Shown here: piece by piece, positions 5,311-14,303 of the stretch
Layout of the letters: each line of letters begins with the position of its first letter
How positions within the stretch are numbered: the stretch's first letter is position 1
Source of the DNA: a virus
Direction: 5' to 3' (one strand)
IMG/VR virus record: IMGVR_UViG_3300042381_000142
Span: 1 to 53,119 of that record
DNA length: 53,119 nucleotides
The notes under the pieces: model-generated
Told to the model about the DNA's origin: nothing
What the model saw: the letters and a program-made list of their open reading frames with translations, nothing else
Database searches by the model: none
Made by a program: the position numbers and the translations under genes

Positions 5311-6384
5311 ATGAGTGCATTAAACTTCGGCACAACTGTGTCACTTGCAGAAGCTGCAAGCCTTATCATCAACTGCCCTAACAATCGGTTCTTCCTTCAA
5401 GGTGAGCCTGGGATTGGCAAGTCATCCATCATGGGCGCACTGGAGCGGCACTTCGGTGACGCATACGCCTACGCATACTTTGACTGCGCACAAGCCGACC
5501 TTGGCGACATCGCCATGCCGAGTATCAACCGTGACAAGCAGATAACCGAGTACTTCGCTAACGCTATCTTCCAGATACAGTCCGGCAAGCCTGTGGTTAT
5601 CATGCTAGACGAGTTCACCAAGGCACCGCAGCCTGTGCAGAATATGCTTCACCCTCTGCTGGAGTCGCGCAAGCCACGGCTAGGTAACAACGTGCTGCGC
5701 GATGGTTCCATCGTGCTTATGACTGGCAACATGGCAGGCGAAGGTCTTGGCGATACAGTCAAGCCACATACACGCAACCGCGTAACTACGGTTACGGTGC
5801 GCAAGCCAGACGCAGACGAGTGGTTGGCATGGGCAGTTACTAACGACATCGACCCCGTTGTCATGGCTTGGGTTAATCAGTTCCCGCATGCCATGGCATC
5901 ATACATGGACGGTGACCAAGAGAGTAATCCGTATATCTTCAACCCCAAGCGGCAGCAGGGTAGCTTCGTATCAGGTCGGTCGTTGCAGCTTGCGTCTAAC
6001 GACGTACTCAAGCAGCGTGAGAAGCTGACAGCCAACGCGCTACTCGCAGCCATGGTGGGTACAATCGGTGAGTCCGCTGCGCGGGACATGCATGCCTTCG
6101 TAGAGTATCAAGACCAGCTACCTACGTGGGACGACATCACTAAGGACCCAGCCAAGGCCAAGCTGCCCGAGAGTCCCGGCGCATGCGCAGTCATGGTGTT
6201 CGGTGCGATTGCCAAGATTGACCGCAATACAATCACGCCGTTCATGGAGTATGTCGAGCGCATGGCACCAGAGTGGCAAGCTGTGTTCGCAGTCAACCTG
6301 TGTAAGAACCCAGACAAGAAGCAGATTGGCTTTACGTCTACTAAGTTCCGCGACTGGGCATTGGCTAACGTGGACATCCTCTAG
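5311..6384 (+). CDS. MoxR-type AAA+ ATPase (357 aa)
   Basis: Walker A GEPGIGKS (residues 31-38), Walker B MLDEF (Asp100, Glu101), sensor 1 Asn140 in LMTGN, and arginines at HTRNR (about 154-157) give a complete AAA+ core of the MoxR kind. These ATPases typically remodel partner proteins together with a VWA-domain protein, which is exactly what lies two genes downstream. AAGGAG is six bases before the ATG. Dyad copy 10 is inside. Substrate unknown; a role in modifying a host or virion complex is inference. Confidence 0.9.
   Translation: MSALNFGTTVSLAEAASLIINCPNNRFFLQGEPGIGKSSIMGALERHFGDAYAYAYFDCAQADLGDIAMPSINRDKQITEYFANAIFQIQSGKPVVIMLDEFTKAPQPVQNMLHPLLESRKPRLGNNVLRDGSIVLMTGNMAGEGLGDTVKPHTRNRVTTVTVRKPDADEWLAWAVTNDIDPVVMAWVNQFPHAMASYMDGDQESNPYIFNPKRQQGSFVSGRSLQLASNDVLKQREKLTANALLAAMVGTIGESAARDMHAFVEYQDQLPTWDDITKDPAKAKLPESPGACAVMVFGAIAKIDRNTITPFMEYVERMAPEWQAVFAVNLCKNPDKKQIGFTSTKFRDWALANVDIL
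5783..5794. promoter_or_regulatory. TAAC-N4-GTTA dyad, copy 10
   Basis: GTAAC-TACG-GTTAC (5782-5795) within the ATPase gene. Confidence 0.45.
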
Positions 6385-6566
6385 TGGATGGGCTTCACGT
6401 GGTGGATGTGAAGCGTAGTGAGATTTGGTCGATATGGCAGGTTAATCTATCCAATCGCAAAGTCATGCACGTTTCATTCTTCGACCACCCCGACGAGCTA
6501 AGCGCATACGTATACGCAACTAACAGACTAAAGGAGCAAGCTAATGGCACTAACAGCCGAGCGTAA
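6384..6566 (+). CDS. Small unrecognised protein (60 aa)
   Basis: GTG start overlapping the ATPase stop (TAGTG). Short alpha/beta protein; its tail LKEQANGTNSRA is dictated by the ribosome cassette and start of the next gene, which it overlaps by 23 bases. Could be a linker subunit of the ATPase/VWA pair, but no family is recognised. Confidence 0.55.
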   Translation: MDGLHVVDVKRSEIWSIWQVNLSNRKVMHVSFFDHPDELSAYVYATNRLKEQANGTNSRA

Positions 6567-7731
6567 ACTAACACGTGTGGTAATCGACCTCATGCGTAAC
6601 CCGTTGTTCGCAGACATGTCCGGCATCTTCATGATGGGCACGAAGGAGGTGTGTGAGACCACACCAACCGCAGCTACTAACGGGCGTGACGAGATATACG
6701 GACGCGCCTTCATCGACGCGCTATCCATACCAGAGGTAGCTTTCGTCGTGGTGCATGAGTCATTCCACAAGATGTATCGCCACCTAACTACATGGCAGAA
6801 GCTATGGCAGGAGGACGCACAGCTAACTAACATGGCCTGTGACTACGTCATCAACCTAGAGATTATCACCCGTGACCCGAGTGGCACGGTGGTAGCTATG
6901 CCGCAGAAGGATGGTAAGCCAGCAGGTCTTATAGACCGCAGGTTCGCAGGTATGAATACCAAGCAGGTGTTCGACATTCTCAAGAAGGAGAAGCAAGAAG
7001 GCGGTGACGGTGGCGGCAGCGGTGGCTTCGACGAGCATGACTGGGAAGGTGCTAGCGAACTGACCAAGGAAGAGAAGGAAGAGCTGTCTAAGCAAGTAGA
7101 CCAAGCTATCCGTCAGGGTATGATTGCTGCACAGAAGATGCACGGCAAAGGTGCTGGTGGTATGTCGCGTGAGTTGTCGGACATCCTCGAGCCCAAGGTA
7201 GACTGGCGTACGCTGTTACAGGAGTTCGTCAACACTACCTGTGCTGGCCGTGACTACTCATCGTGGCGCAAACCAAACCGTAGGTTTCTATCATCAGATA
7301 CTATCATGCCCAGCCTCGTCGGTGAGCGCGTGAAAAACATCGTGATTGGCTGTGATACGTCTGGGTCCATCACAAACGAGGACCACACACGGAACCTGTC
7401 GGAGACTGACGCTATCTTATCTGTGGTTACGCCTGACAAGCTACACATCATCTACTGGGACCACACCATGGCAGGGCATGAAGTGTATGATGACTCGACA
7501 CGCGGGTCATTCCGTAACTCCACTAAGCCAGTAGGTGGGGGTGGTACGAACCCCGGCGCTATGGAGCAATACCTCAAGGAGCAGGATATCAAGGCCGACT
7601 GCATCATCATGTTCACAGACGGGTTCGTGCCTAACTGGGGTTCGGACTGGAATGGCGCACCGATACTGTGGGTAATCACAGGCGGTGGCAAGATGGTCGC
7701 ATCAACAGGCAAGACAATACATATCAACTAA
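6544..7731 (+). CDS. Zincin-like + VWA domain protein, DUF2201-like (395 aa)
   Basis: N-terminal part: HESFH at residues 71-75 (HExxH), followed by a downstream TNMACDYVIN, the pattern of the putative metallopeptidase domain of DUF2201. A Gly-rich, charged linker follows (about 145-210). C-terminal part: a VWA-like fold with MIDAS DTSGS (271-275), Thr335 in a Gly loop, and FTDG (Asp359). Such proteins are coupled to MoxR ATPases; the ATPase is encoded just upstream, from the same promoter. AAGGAGCAAG precedes the ATG. Whether it still cleaves peptides is unknown. Confidence 0.88.
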   Translation: MALTAERKLTRVVIDLMRNPLFADMSGIFMMGTKEVCETTPTAATNGRDEIYGRAFIDALSIPEVAFVVVHESFHKMYRHLTTWQKLWQEDAQLTNMACDYVINLEIITRDPSGTVVAMPQKDGKPAGLIDRRFAGMNTKQVFDILKKEKQEGGDGGGSGGFDEHDWEGASELTKEEKEELSKQVDQAIRQGMIAAQKMHGKGAGGMSRELSDILEPKVDWRTLLQEFVNTTCAGRDYSSWRKPNRRFLSSDTIMPSLVGERVKNIVIGCDTSGSITNEDHTRNLSETDAILSVVTPDKLHIIYWDHTMAGHEVYDDSTRGSFRNSTKPVGGGGTNPGAMEQYLKEQDIKADCIIMFTDGFVPNWGSDWNGAPILWVITGGGKMVASTGKTIHIN

Positions 7732-7742
7732 GGAGCAAGCAC

Positions 7743-8594
7743 ATGAGTATATCAAGTTCAGCAATGCTGGTGGAGATGAACATCTCTGTATGGACAGCAG
7801 CTATCGTAGACCGCAAGACAACTGACAAGGTAACACTAGACGCACATGCTGTGGCTGACGCTGGTAAGTTTCGAAAGAACCTTATGGCTGGCACTAGCTT
7901 GCGTAAGGACATAGCTGACTACGCTGCGCTCTGTCGCACGTGGCACAACGGACGCACACTGCCTTGGTCCGACAAGGGTGTGAGGCTGCTGCCTACGTCT
8001 ATGTTCCTAGAGTATAAGCGAGAGGCGGACGCACGTGCAGCATACTTCAACTCTAAGGTGTCTAAGTTCGTAGCAGAGTACCCCGACCTAATAGTGACCG
8101 CACAGACCTGCCTTGGTGACCTGTTCGATGGTGCCAACTACCCAAGCGCAGAGGAAGTGGCGTCTAAGTTCGGGTTCCGCATGGTGTTCAGCCCTGTGCC
8201 AGAGGTGGGTGACTTCCGTCTTGACATCAACAACGACGAGCTAGCTCACCTACGCAACCAGTACGAGACAGCATACACCGACCGTGTGGGCGATGCTATG
8301 AAAACTACATGGGATAAACTACATACGACACTGCTGACCATGAGCGAGAAGCTGACCGAGCCACAAGGCGAAGAGACCAAGCAGTTCCGGTCTACGTTCG
8401 TAACCAACGCACAAGAGATGTGCCAACTCCTGTCACATCTAAACATCACTAAGGACCCGACGCTTGAGACAGCTAGGCTAGCACTGGAGAAGGCTATCAG
8501 CGGTGTAGACGTCGAGGACATTCGTAAGGACGAGATAACACGCAGTGACCTCAAGGCGCATGTGGACTCGGTACTAGGACAATTTGATTGGTAA
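7743..8594 (+). CDS. Helical protein, DUF3150-like by context (283 aa)
   Basis: ATG at 7743 after AAGGAGCAAG; the in-frame upstream extension overlaps the previous gene and is not used. Mostly alpha-helical, with long charged helices in the C-terminal half (from about residue 170). Size and position beside a MoxR ATPase and VWA protein match the DUF3150 member of such cassettes, but this is from context and general resemblance, not from a diagnostic motif. Confidence 0.75.
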   Translation: MSISSSAMLVEMNISVWTAAIVDRKTTDKVTLDAHAVADAGKFRKNLMAGTSLRKDIADYAALCRTWHNGRTLPWSDKGVRLLPTSMFLEYKREADARAAYFNSKVSKFVAEYPDLIVTAQTCLGDLFDGANYPSAEEVASKFGFRMVFSPVPEVGDFRLDINNDELAHLRNQYETAYTDRVGDAMKTTWDKLHTTLLTMSEKLTEPQGEETKQFRSTFVTNAQEMCQLLSHLNITKDPTLETARLALEKAISGVDVEDIRKDEITRSDLKAHVDSVLGQFDW

Positions 8595-8608
8595 GAAGGA
8601 GCAAGACG

Positions 8609-9469
8609 ATGACTAAAACCATATACAAACTAAACCTGCACAACACCTACTACACCGTTGCGGGTGTAGATAACGCCGCCACAGAACGTGCGAAGGACTC
8701 CATAGTGCATCCGTTCATGGTCCCGCTAATCGAGGCCATTCAGCACAAGCGTCCACACTGGGAGTTTCATGGTAGGGGCTTTGGCACTAGGGGGATTGGT
8801 GATGAGGTCAACCATGTGCTGCATGACAACTTCGACATATATGATAACGGTGAGAAGATTGGCAACATAGAGAAAGACTACCACGGGGGCACAACTGTAT
8901 ACGCAGCTAGTAGCCACCGCATAAACGCAAAGCGTCTGGTAGGCATGCGCAAGAAGAGTAAGCACTTCAAGGTCATTGCCGCTGAAGTCTTGAAGGAGTG
9001 CTACCCGCTCACGTTGGACGAGCTTGCCAACGAGAAGCACAAGAAGGCTTTCACTGCCATGCAGCAAGCCACCTACAAAGATAGGCGAGCGCACACGCGC
9101 AATGTTGAGCTGTTGCATGAACCGATGCTGGCATACCTGACATCAGGTGACAGGTGGGCGGAGTTCTTAGCTGTTCAAGATAAGCCCGAGGTTATGCGAG
9201 CCAAGGAAGCGTATCAGAGTCTAGCCGAGAGTGACCGTGTAGCTAAGGACATTGCTAGTGCACACCACATACTGTTGATTGAGCGTCCACGGGACATTGT
9301 CGCCATGCCTTTTGGTGGAGCGGCGCAGTCAACCAACCTAGATGCACTGTCGGACCACATAAAGACGTCACTTGCCCTACTCAAGATGACCGAGATGGAT
9401 ACTATAATTGATGGTGTCGGTATCCGCACCGCAGACGATACGTTTTATATATTGACTAGCAATACCTAG
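8609..9469 (+). CDS. Unrecognised protein of the ATPase cassette (286 aa)
   Basis: ATG at 8609 is preceded by AAGGAGCAAG. N-terminal half is beta-rich and Gly/His-rich (residues 55-110), C-terminal half helical. No motif recognised. It is the last gene of the ATPase cassette in spacing terms, so it may be a client or adaptor of the ATPase. Confidence 0.75.
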   Translation: MTKTIYKLNLHNTYYTVAGVDNAATERAKDSIVHPFMVPLIEAIQHKRPHWEFHGRGFGTRGIGDEVNHVLHDNFDIYDNGEKIGNIEKDYHGGTTVYAASSHRINAKRLVGMRKKSKHFKVIAAEVLKECYPLTLDELANEKHKKAFTAMQQATYKDRRAHTRNVELLHEPMLAYLTSGDRWAEFLAVQDKPEVMRAKEAYQSLAESDRVAKDIASAHHILLIERPRDIVAMPFGGAAQSTNLDALSDHIKTSLALLKMTEMDTIIDGVGIRTADDTFYILTSNT

Positions 9470-9502
9470 AGGGATAAACACTCATAAGAAGGAGCAAACG
9501 AC

Positions 9503-9817
9503 ATGGCGTCAACGCCGGAGAAAAGAGTCAAAGAAAAAATAGTCAAGGTGTTGAAGGAGGAAGGAGTATATTACTTCTTCCCCGCCACCCATGGCTTTGG
9601 TCGTAGTGGCGTCCCTGACATTATATGCTGCGTTAATGGACACTTCTTAGCCATCGAAGTCAAGGCAGGAACCAACAAGCCAACAGCCCTACAGGTGCGT
9701 GAGCTTGAGGCCATACGTCGGTGTAACGGCGTAGCTGTGGTAGCCAATGATGAGAACTGGGACATGGTGCGCGGCCTTGTGCACAATATGAAAGAACGAA
9801 CCAATGACAAAGTATAA
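9503..9817 (+). CDS. VRR-NUC nuclease (104 aa)
   Basis: A minimal VRR-NUC domain of the PD-(D/E)XK superfamily: an N-terminal helix with EKRVKEKI, then GVPDIICC (catalytic Asp), then IEVK (Glu-x-Lys) and a downstream Gln. Stand-alone VRR-NUC proteins of this size are common phage nucleases next to polymerase and SNF2 genes, acting on branched DNA. AAGGAGCAAA precedes the ATG. It overlaps the next gene by 14 bases. Confidence 0.88.
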   Translation: MASTPEKRVKEKIVKVLKEEGVYYFFPATHGFGRSGVPDIICCVNGHFLAIEVKAGTNKPTALQVRELEAIRRCNGVAVVANDENWDMVRGLVHNMKERTNDKV

Positions 9818-10160
9818 AGGGTTAGGCCAGACCGACCAAGATATCATCCGTGCGATTGGGTACATAACTGACATGAAATACATTGCATCATATTACGGTG
9901 TGGATGTGAGGCGCGTTCTTCAACTGCGCGACAAGATGAAGAAGGGCACAGAGAAGAAGGTAGAAGTGGTGCGACCAAAGGTAGAGCATGCAACAACCGC
10001 AAAACCCAACGCTAACTCAACCGGCTTGAACAGCGACTCGGAACGCAAGTGGAATAAGAACGCCAAGGAAGGCTCGGCTGCATTACTTAAGGCACTAAAC
10101 AAATTCTTTGAGAAGCGACTGCTGGATATGCACATAGCGGAGCGGGAACAAAACGCATGA
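9804..10160 (+). CDS. Small HTH-like protein (118 aa)
   Basis: Residues 8-50 read as a helix-turn-helix (QDIIRAIGYI..YYGVDVRRVLQLR). A Lys-rich linker follows, and a helical C-terminus ends in RLLDMHIAEREQNA. Possibly DNA binding; no specific family. It lies between the nuclease and the polymerase and overlaps both neighbouring reading frames by a few bases. Confidence 0.7.
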   Translation: MTKYKGLGQTDQDIIRAIGYITDMKYIASYYGVDVRRVLQLRDKMKKGTEKKVEVVRPKVEHATTAKPNANSTGLNSDSERKWNKNAKEGSAALLKALNKFFEKRLLDMHIAEREQNA

Positions 10161-10357
10161 CGTTTGGTACGGACATAAGGAAGTCTAAGTACGGCATTAA
10201 CGCGATGGGGGTAGGTGAGGTACGCATATTCGACACGCCTACCGACCATTCCAAGAGGTTAATCCGCCGCGCTGCACACAACCAGAACGAACGGTCAGAG
10301 CGCTACTACATAACCCGCGCCATAGGCACCACTATTCACGTAACTAGGATAAGATGA
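10157..10357 (+). CDS. Small basic protein (66 aa)
   Basis: Start ATG overlaps the previous stop (ATGA); end overlaps the polymerase start (ATGA). Arg/His-rich, net basic, perhaps nucleic-acid binding. No family recognised. Confidence 0.6.
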   Translation: MTFGTDIRKSKYGINAMGVGEVRIFDTPTDHSKRLIRRAAHNQNERSERYYITRAIGTTIHVTRIR

Positions 10358-12222
10358 TGGACATTCTGAACATCGACTTCGAAACCTACTACAGCCAGAA
10401 GTTTAGCTTATCTAAGCTGACAACGGAGGAGTATGTCCGCGACTCACAGTTCGAGACCATCGGTGTTGCAGTCAAGCGTAACAATGAACCAACTGAATGG
10501 TTCAGCGGGACCAAGGCGCAAACCAAGCGGTGGCTAGATAAGTGGGACTGGGCTAACAGCGTAGCTGTGGCTCACAACGCTATGTTCGACATGGCAATCC
10601 TTAACTGGTGTTATGACATTCGACCCAAGCGAATTGCAGATACCCTGTCTATGCTTCGTGCTATCGACGGGCCGCATGCTGGTAACAGCCTAGCTAAAGC
10701 AGTCGAGCGCTATGGTCTGGGCGAGAAGGGCACAGAGGTTATCAACGCGCTGGGTAAGCGGCGGCTGGACTTTACTGACGAGGACCTAGAGCGGTACGGT
10801 GAGTACTGCATCAATGACGTAGAGCTAACGCACAAGTTGTTTGAGGTCACGGCACCACTCATGCCTGTGTCTGAACTGCGGCTTATCGACCTTACTATCA
10901 GAATGTTTACGGAGCCGGTGCTGGTCTTAGACAAACAAGTCCTCACAAAACACGTGTCTAATGTGAGGAGCAAAAAAGCCGAGCTTATGGAAGCAGTCGA
11001 GGCGGACAAAGACGCACTGATGTCCAACCCGAAGCTAGCTTTGCTGCTACGTGACATGGGTGTAGTCCCACCTACGAAGGTAAGTCCGAAGACAGGCAAG
11101 GAAGCATTTGCCTTCGCCAAGAGTGACGAGGGGTTCAAGGCACTGCTTGAGCACCCCAACCCGACAGTGCAGGCGGTAGTAGCTGCGCGACTAGGTGTGA
11201 AGTCTACACTTGAGGAAACGCGCACCGAGAGGTTTATAGCTATTGCCGACCGGGGGACATTACCAGTCCCACTACGTTACTATGCAGCCCACACAGGTAG
11301 GTGGGGTGGCGACGACAAGGTGAACCTCCAGAACCTACCACGCAAGTCACCACTCAAGAAGTCCATGCTAGCACCAAAAGGCTATGTGTTTATCGACTGT
11401 GACTCGTCGCAGATTGAAGCGCGCACCTTGGCGTGGCTAGCTGGGCAGGAAGACCTTGTGGAGTTCTTTGATAAGAACAATGCGGAAGTCGCAGCGGGTG
11501 TAGAGAAGATGGACATGCAGTACGACCCGTACAAAATCATGGCGTCGGAGATATATAACAAGCCGGTAAACGAGATAAACGAGCACCCCGAGCGCTTCAT
11601 AGGTAAGATGACCATCCTTGGGGCTGGGTATGGCATGGGTGCGGCTAAGTTTAAGGTACAGCTGGAGACCATGGGCGTATCGCTGTCGTCGTCAGAGTGC
11701 GCCAGCATCGTGTATAAGTATAGGGACCAGTTCGAACGCATACCGCTCTTGTGGGCGGAGGGTGACAAGGCTCTCGACGCGCTTATGTCCGCTCGGACCG
11801 CACCTCTAGGCAAGCATGAAGCCGTGCTTATTGATATGTTTGGTGTGCGTCTGCCTAACGGCATGTACTTGAGGTACGATAACCTACGCAAGCAGCGGGA
11901 CCAGAAGTCGGGCCGTGACCAGTTTGTCTACGACGTCAAGAGGGGTCGGGCTACGCTACCTACGTATATATACGGCGGTAAGCTTATAGAGAACGTGTGT
12001 CAGGCACTTGCCCGTATTATTATAGGTGAGCAGATGCTGATGGTCGCACGTAAGTACCGTGTAGTGATGACCGTGCACGATGCCGTGGGGGTGATTGCCC
12101 CCGTAGAAGAGGCCGACAAGGCCCGTGCGTTTGTCGAAGCATGCATGCGCATGCGCCCCAAGTGGGCACCAACGTTACCATTGAATTGTGAAAGCAAGAT
12201 AGGAGCAAGCTATGGAGGTTAA
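10354..12222 (+). CDS. Family A DNA polymerase with 3'-5' exonuclease (622 aa)
   Basis: Exonuclease motifs: DFETY near the N-terminus, AHNAMFD, and YCINDVELT. Polymerase motifs: motif A CDSSQIEAR (Asp350), motif B with KMTILGAGYGMG, and motif C VHDAVG (His575-Asp576-Ala577). It is the phage replicative polymerase, T7-like in size but without a separate 5' nuclease domain. Motif C has Ala where Escherichia coli Pol I has the second acidic residue (HDE); this may be lineage-specific. ATG at 10354 or 10357. The end overlaps the next gene by 11 bases. Confidence 0.96.
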   Translation: MMDILNIDFETYYSQKFSLSKLTTEEYVRDSQFETIGVAVKRNNEPTEWFSGTKAQTKRWLDKWDWANSVAVAHNAMFDMAILNWCYDIRPKRIADTLSMLRAIDGPHAGNSLAKAVERYGLGEKGTEVINALGKRRLDFTDEDLERYGEYCINDVELTHKLFEVTAPLMPVSELRLIDLTIRMFTEPVLVLDKQVLTKHVSNVRSKKAELMEAVEADKDALMSNPKLALLLRDMGVVPPTKVSPKTGKEAFAFAKSDEGFKALLEHPNPTVQAVVAARLGVKSTLEETRTERFIAIADRGTLPVPLRYYAAHTGRWGGDDKVNLQNLPRKSPLKKSMLAPKGYVFIDCDSSQIEARTLAWLAGQEDLVEFFDKNNAEVAAGVEKMDMQYDPYKIMASEIYNKPVNEINEHPERFIGKMTILGAGYGMGAAKFKVQLETMGVSLSSSECASIVYKYRDQFERIPLLWAEGDKALDALMSARTAPLGKHEAVLIDMFGVRLPNGMYLRYDNLRKQRDQKSGRDQFVYDVKRGRATLPTYIYGGKLIENVCQALARIIIGEQMLMVARKYRVVMTVHDAVGVIAPVEEADKARAFVEACMRMRPKWAPTLPLNCESKIGASYGG

Positions 12223-12502
12223 AGGTATAAGAGGATACCGTGATGTCCACATGATGCCTACGGCGACACCACCAGCCGAAGAGTACGAAGCGTGGTTGAA
12301 CCGACCGTCGAACCGAGCGCGTAGGGGGAACATGCACGACCCCGATGCAGGGATATCGGGTACTAAGCTACGTAGGGTCGTTATAATGCGGAAGCAGGGG
12401 GAGACTTGGGCAGATTGCGCCCGTGCAATTGGCTTTCGCGGTAGTAGTGGTGGACAAATCAAATACTACTGCGAGTTTATGCCAGAACATTTAAGACCAT
12501 AA
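12212..12502 (+). CDS. HTH-like protein (96 aa)
   Basis: The C-terminal half reads as a helix-turn-helix: VIMRKQGETWADCARAIGF then a recognition-like helix. N-terminus is Pro/Arg-rich. Possible small transcription or packaging regulator. Ribosome cassette AGGAGCAAG sits within the end of the polymerase gene. Confidence 0.65.
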   Translation: MEVKGIRGYRDVHMMPTATPPAEEYEAWLNRPSNRARRGNMHDPDAGISGTKLRRVVIMRKQGETWADCARAIGFRGSSGGQIKYYCEFMPEHLRP

Positions 12503-12515
12503 GAAGGAGCAAGCT

Positions 12516-12866
12516 ATGGCGGATGAACCGCATGACGCAGTGAAGCTATTACTCGCACGGATGGAGAGCCACCCCGAAGAGTTTAGGTTTAAGGAAGGGG
12601 CGTACCATGACCGGTGGTATAACCACCTGAGCGCGATACACGCCCACGGAAATGAGGCTGACAAAGCTGCACTCGCTGCAAAGATACGCGATATTCGTAT
12701 GGCTGAAGTCCACGAACAGGTGATGGATGAACTCTGCAACGGCCCCGAAAACCGCCGCAAGGAGCTGGAAGAGCAGGAGTACGAGCGTAAGCTGGAGGAA
12801 CTAGCAAGGAAGAAGAAGATACTACAGAATAGCCAGACCGCCATGCAGCACATTGATACAAACTAA
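12516..12866 (+). CDS. Coiled-coil protein (116 aa)
   Basis: After residue 70 nearly all Glu, Lys, Arg, Leu, Ala in heptad-like order (about 75-110), indicating a coiled coil. N-terminal part contains a short helical HDAVKLLLARM. AAGGAGCAAG upstream and downstream. Function unknown. Confidence 0.72.
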   Translation: MADEPHDAVKLLLARMESHPEEFRFKEGAYHDRWYNHLSAIHAHGNEADKAALAAKIRDIRMAEVHEQVMDELCNGPENRRKELEEQEYERKLEELARKKKILQNSQTAMQHIDTN

Positions 12867-12877
12867 GGAGCAAAATA

Positions 12878-13564
12878 ATGACTGAATATAAATTTACAAA
12901 AGACTGGTTCAACTGGGCACCAGAGGTTTGGAACCAGCTTACCCCTATGCTGCCAGAGCGTAAGGCTTTCCTTGAGATTGGTTCCTTTGAGGGCCGCAGC
13001 ACTGTCTGGATCATTGAGAACATGATGAACCCCGGTGACTGGATTGACTGTGTTGATACGTGGAAAGGCGGCGAAGAACATAGCGAAGAGGACATGGACT
13101 CCGTCGAAGAACGGTTCAATTATAATATAAACCTAGCACTGGGCGGCGCGGTGGTGGAAGAGCCTTATGGAGAGTATAAGTTCCCATACCCAGTGCATAC
13201 TCGCTACGCTTCCCCTGCCCCAACAGAGCGCGAGTGCAAGCGGGTATATAAATATAAGCACCCCTCCACCGAGCACTTAGGTTCAAAGCTGGCTAGTTGT
13301 ATCGATAGCAAGAACCTATACGACTTTATTTACATCGACGGTAGCCACATAGCCAAGGACGTTATGACCGATGCGTGTATGGCGTGGCCTCTGCTCAACC
13401 CCAAGGGGCTGATGGTATTCGATGATTACCTATGGACACCGAACGCACGGGATATCCTGCACCGCCCCAAAGCAGCCATCGACGCCTTCACTAACCTGTT
13501 CGCAGAGGAAGTGGATATTGTGCACGTCGGCTATCAGTTAATTGTACGTAAGAAAGGAGAGTAG
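12878..13564 (+). CDS. Class I SAM-dependent methyltransferase (228 aa)
   Basis: FLEIGSFEGRST (about residues 30-41) is the AdoMet-binding motif I; VDTW supplies the acidic motif; FIYIDGSH and GLMVFDDYLW match motifs of the Methyltransf_24 group, often sugar or small-molecule methyltransferases. A glycosyltransferase is encoded 900 bases downstream, so it may act on a glycan. AAGGAGCAAAATA precedes the ATG. Substrate unknown. Confidence 0.85.
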   Translation: MTEYKFTKDWFNWAPEVWNQLTPMLPERKAFLEIGSFEGRSTVWIIENMMNPGDWIDCVDTWKGGEEHSEEDMDSVEERFNYNINLALGGAVVEEPYGEYKFPYPVHTRYASPAPTERECKRVYKYKHPSTEHLGSKLASCIDSKNLYDFIYIDGSHIAKDVMTDACMAWPLLNPKGLMVFDDYLWTPNARDILHRPKAAIDAFTNLFAEEVDIVHVGYQLIVRKKGE

Positions 13565-13566
13565 AG

Positions 13567-13749
13567 ATGGATTATGTAACAGCAATAGCAATATTTGTGT
13601 TGGTCTTCTTTAGCTACATGCTGGGTAAGGGGAGCGCAAATGGAAATGTTCTCACCCTCAAACGCGAGAACGAGCAGCTGAACAAGGAACTAAAGGCCCT
13701 TACTGACCGCGACGAGCGTGGTCGTTTTGTAGGTAATAAAACCAAGTAA
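13567..13749 (+). CDS. Small membrane-anchored coiled-coil protein (60 aa)
   Basis: One N-terminal transmembrane helix (residues 5-20, IAIFVLVFFSYML), then a charged coiled coil, then a basic tail. Could be a small inner-membrane or spanin-like protein, though no lysis gene is nearby. Confidence 0.65.
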   Translation: MDYVTAIAIFVLVFFSYMLGKGSANGNVLTLKRENEQLNKELKALTDRDERGRFVGNKTK

Positions 13750-13772
13750 CAACCAGAGAAGGAGTAAGTACC

Positions 13773-14303
13773 ATGAATTATGCAGTTAAAGTACGCCCGA
13801 ACAGTCGGAAGGAAGAAGTTTTAAATGTGTTGAAACGCAACCCCAACAGTACGACTAAAGAACTTTCCACCCTCATGCCACACTTGGAAATAGACGACAT
13901 ATCACATGCTGTCAGTTCGATGGCAGCTAAGGATATAGTTTTTGTTACAGGTAAAAAGCCTGAGTCGGGCCCATCTGGCCGCACTACTACCCACCGTGCG
14001 TACTCCGTAAAATACGAAAAGAGCAAAGATGCACCACAGAAACTACCGACGCAGTCTGATTTGTTTGGTGAGCTTGTCAATACACTCGAAGCGGAGGTTA
14101 CTGCACTGCAGCAGTGGAAAGAGGCTGCACTACTTCGCTATCCAGACCTCGGCGTAGACCCACTGCTACTTGAAGCACGGGCATTGCTAGCTGCGGAAGC
14201 AGAAAGACAAAATTGCACACCGGCTTCACATAATTATATTAACGGCAATAGGGACCACACCATAGCAGTTCAGGCTTTGGTTAAAGTACTAGGGAGTAAG
14301 TAG
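13773..14303 (+). CDS. Winged-helix-like protein (176 aa)
   Basis: Residues 12-70 look like a winged helix: KEEVLNVLKRNPNSTTKEL, a second helix, then a beta wing with VFVTGKK. The rest has a coiled-coil segment (about 100-120). Possible transcription regulator. AAGGAGTAAG upstream. Confidence 0.7.
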   Translation: MNYAVKVRPNSRKEEVLNVLKRNPNSTTKELSTLMPHLEIDDISHAVSSMAAKDIVFVTGKKPESGPSGRTTTHRAYSVKYEKSKDAPQKLPTQSDLFGELVNTLEAEVTALQQWKEAALLRYPDLGVDPLLLEARALLAAEAERQNCTPASHNYINGNRDHTIAVQALVKVLGSK

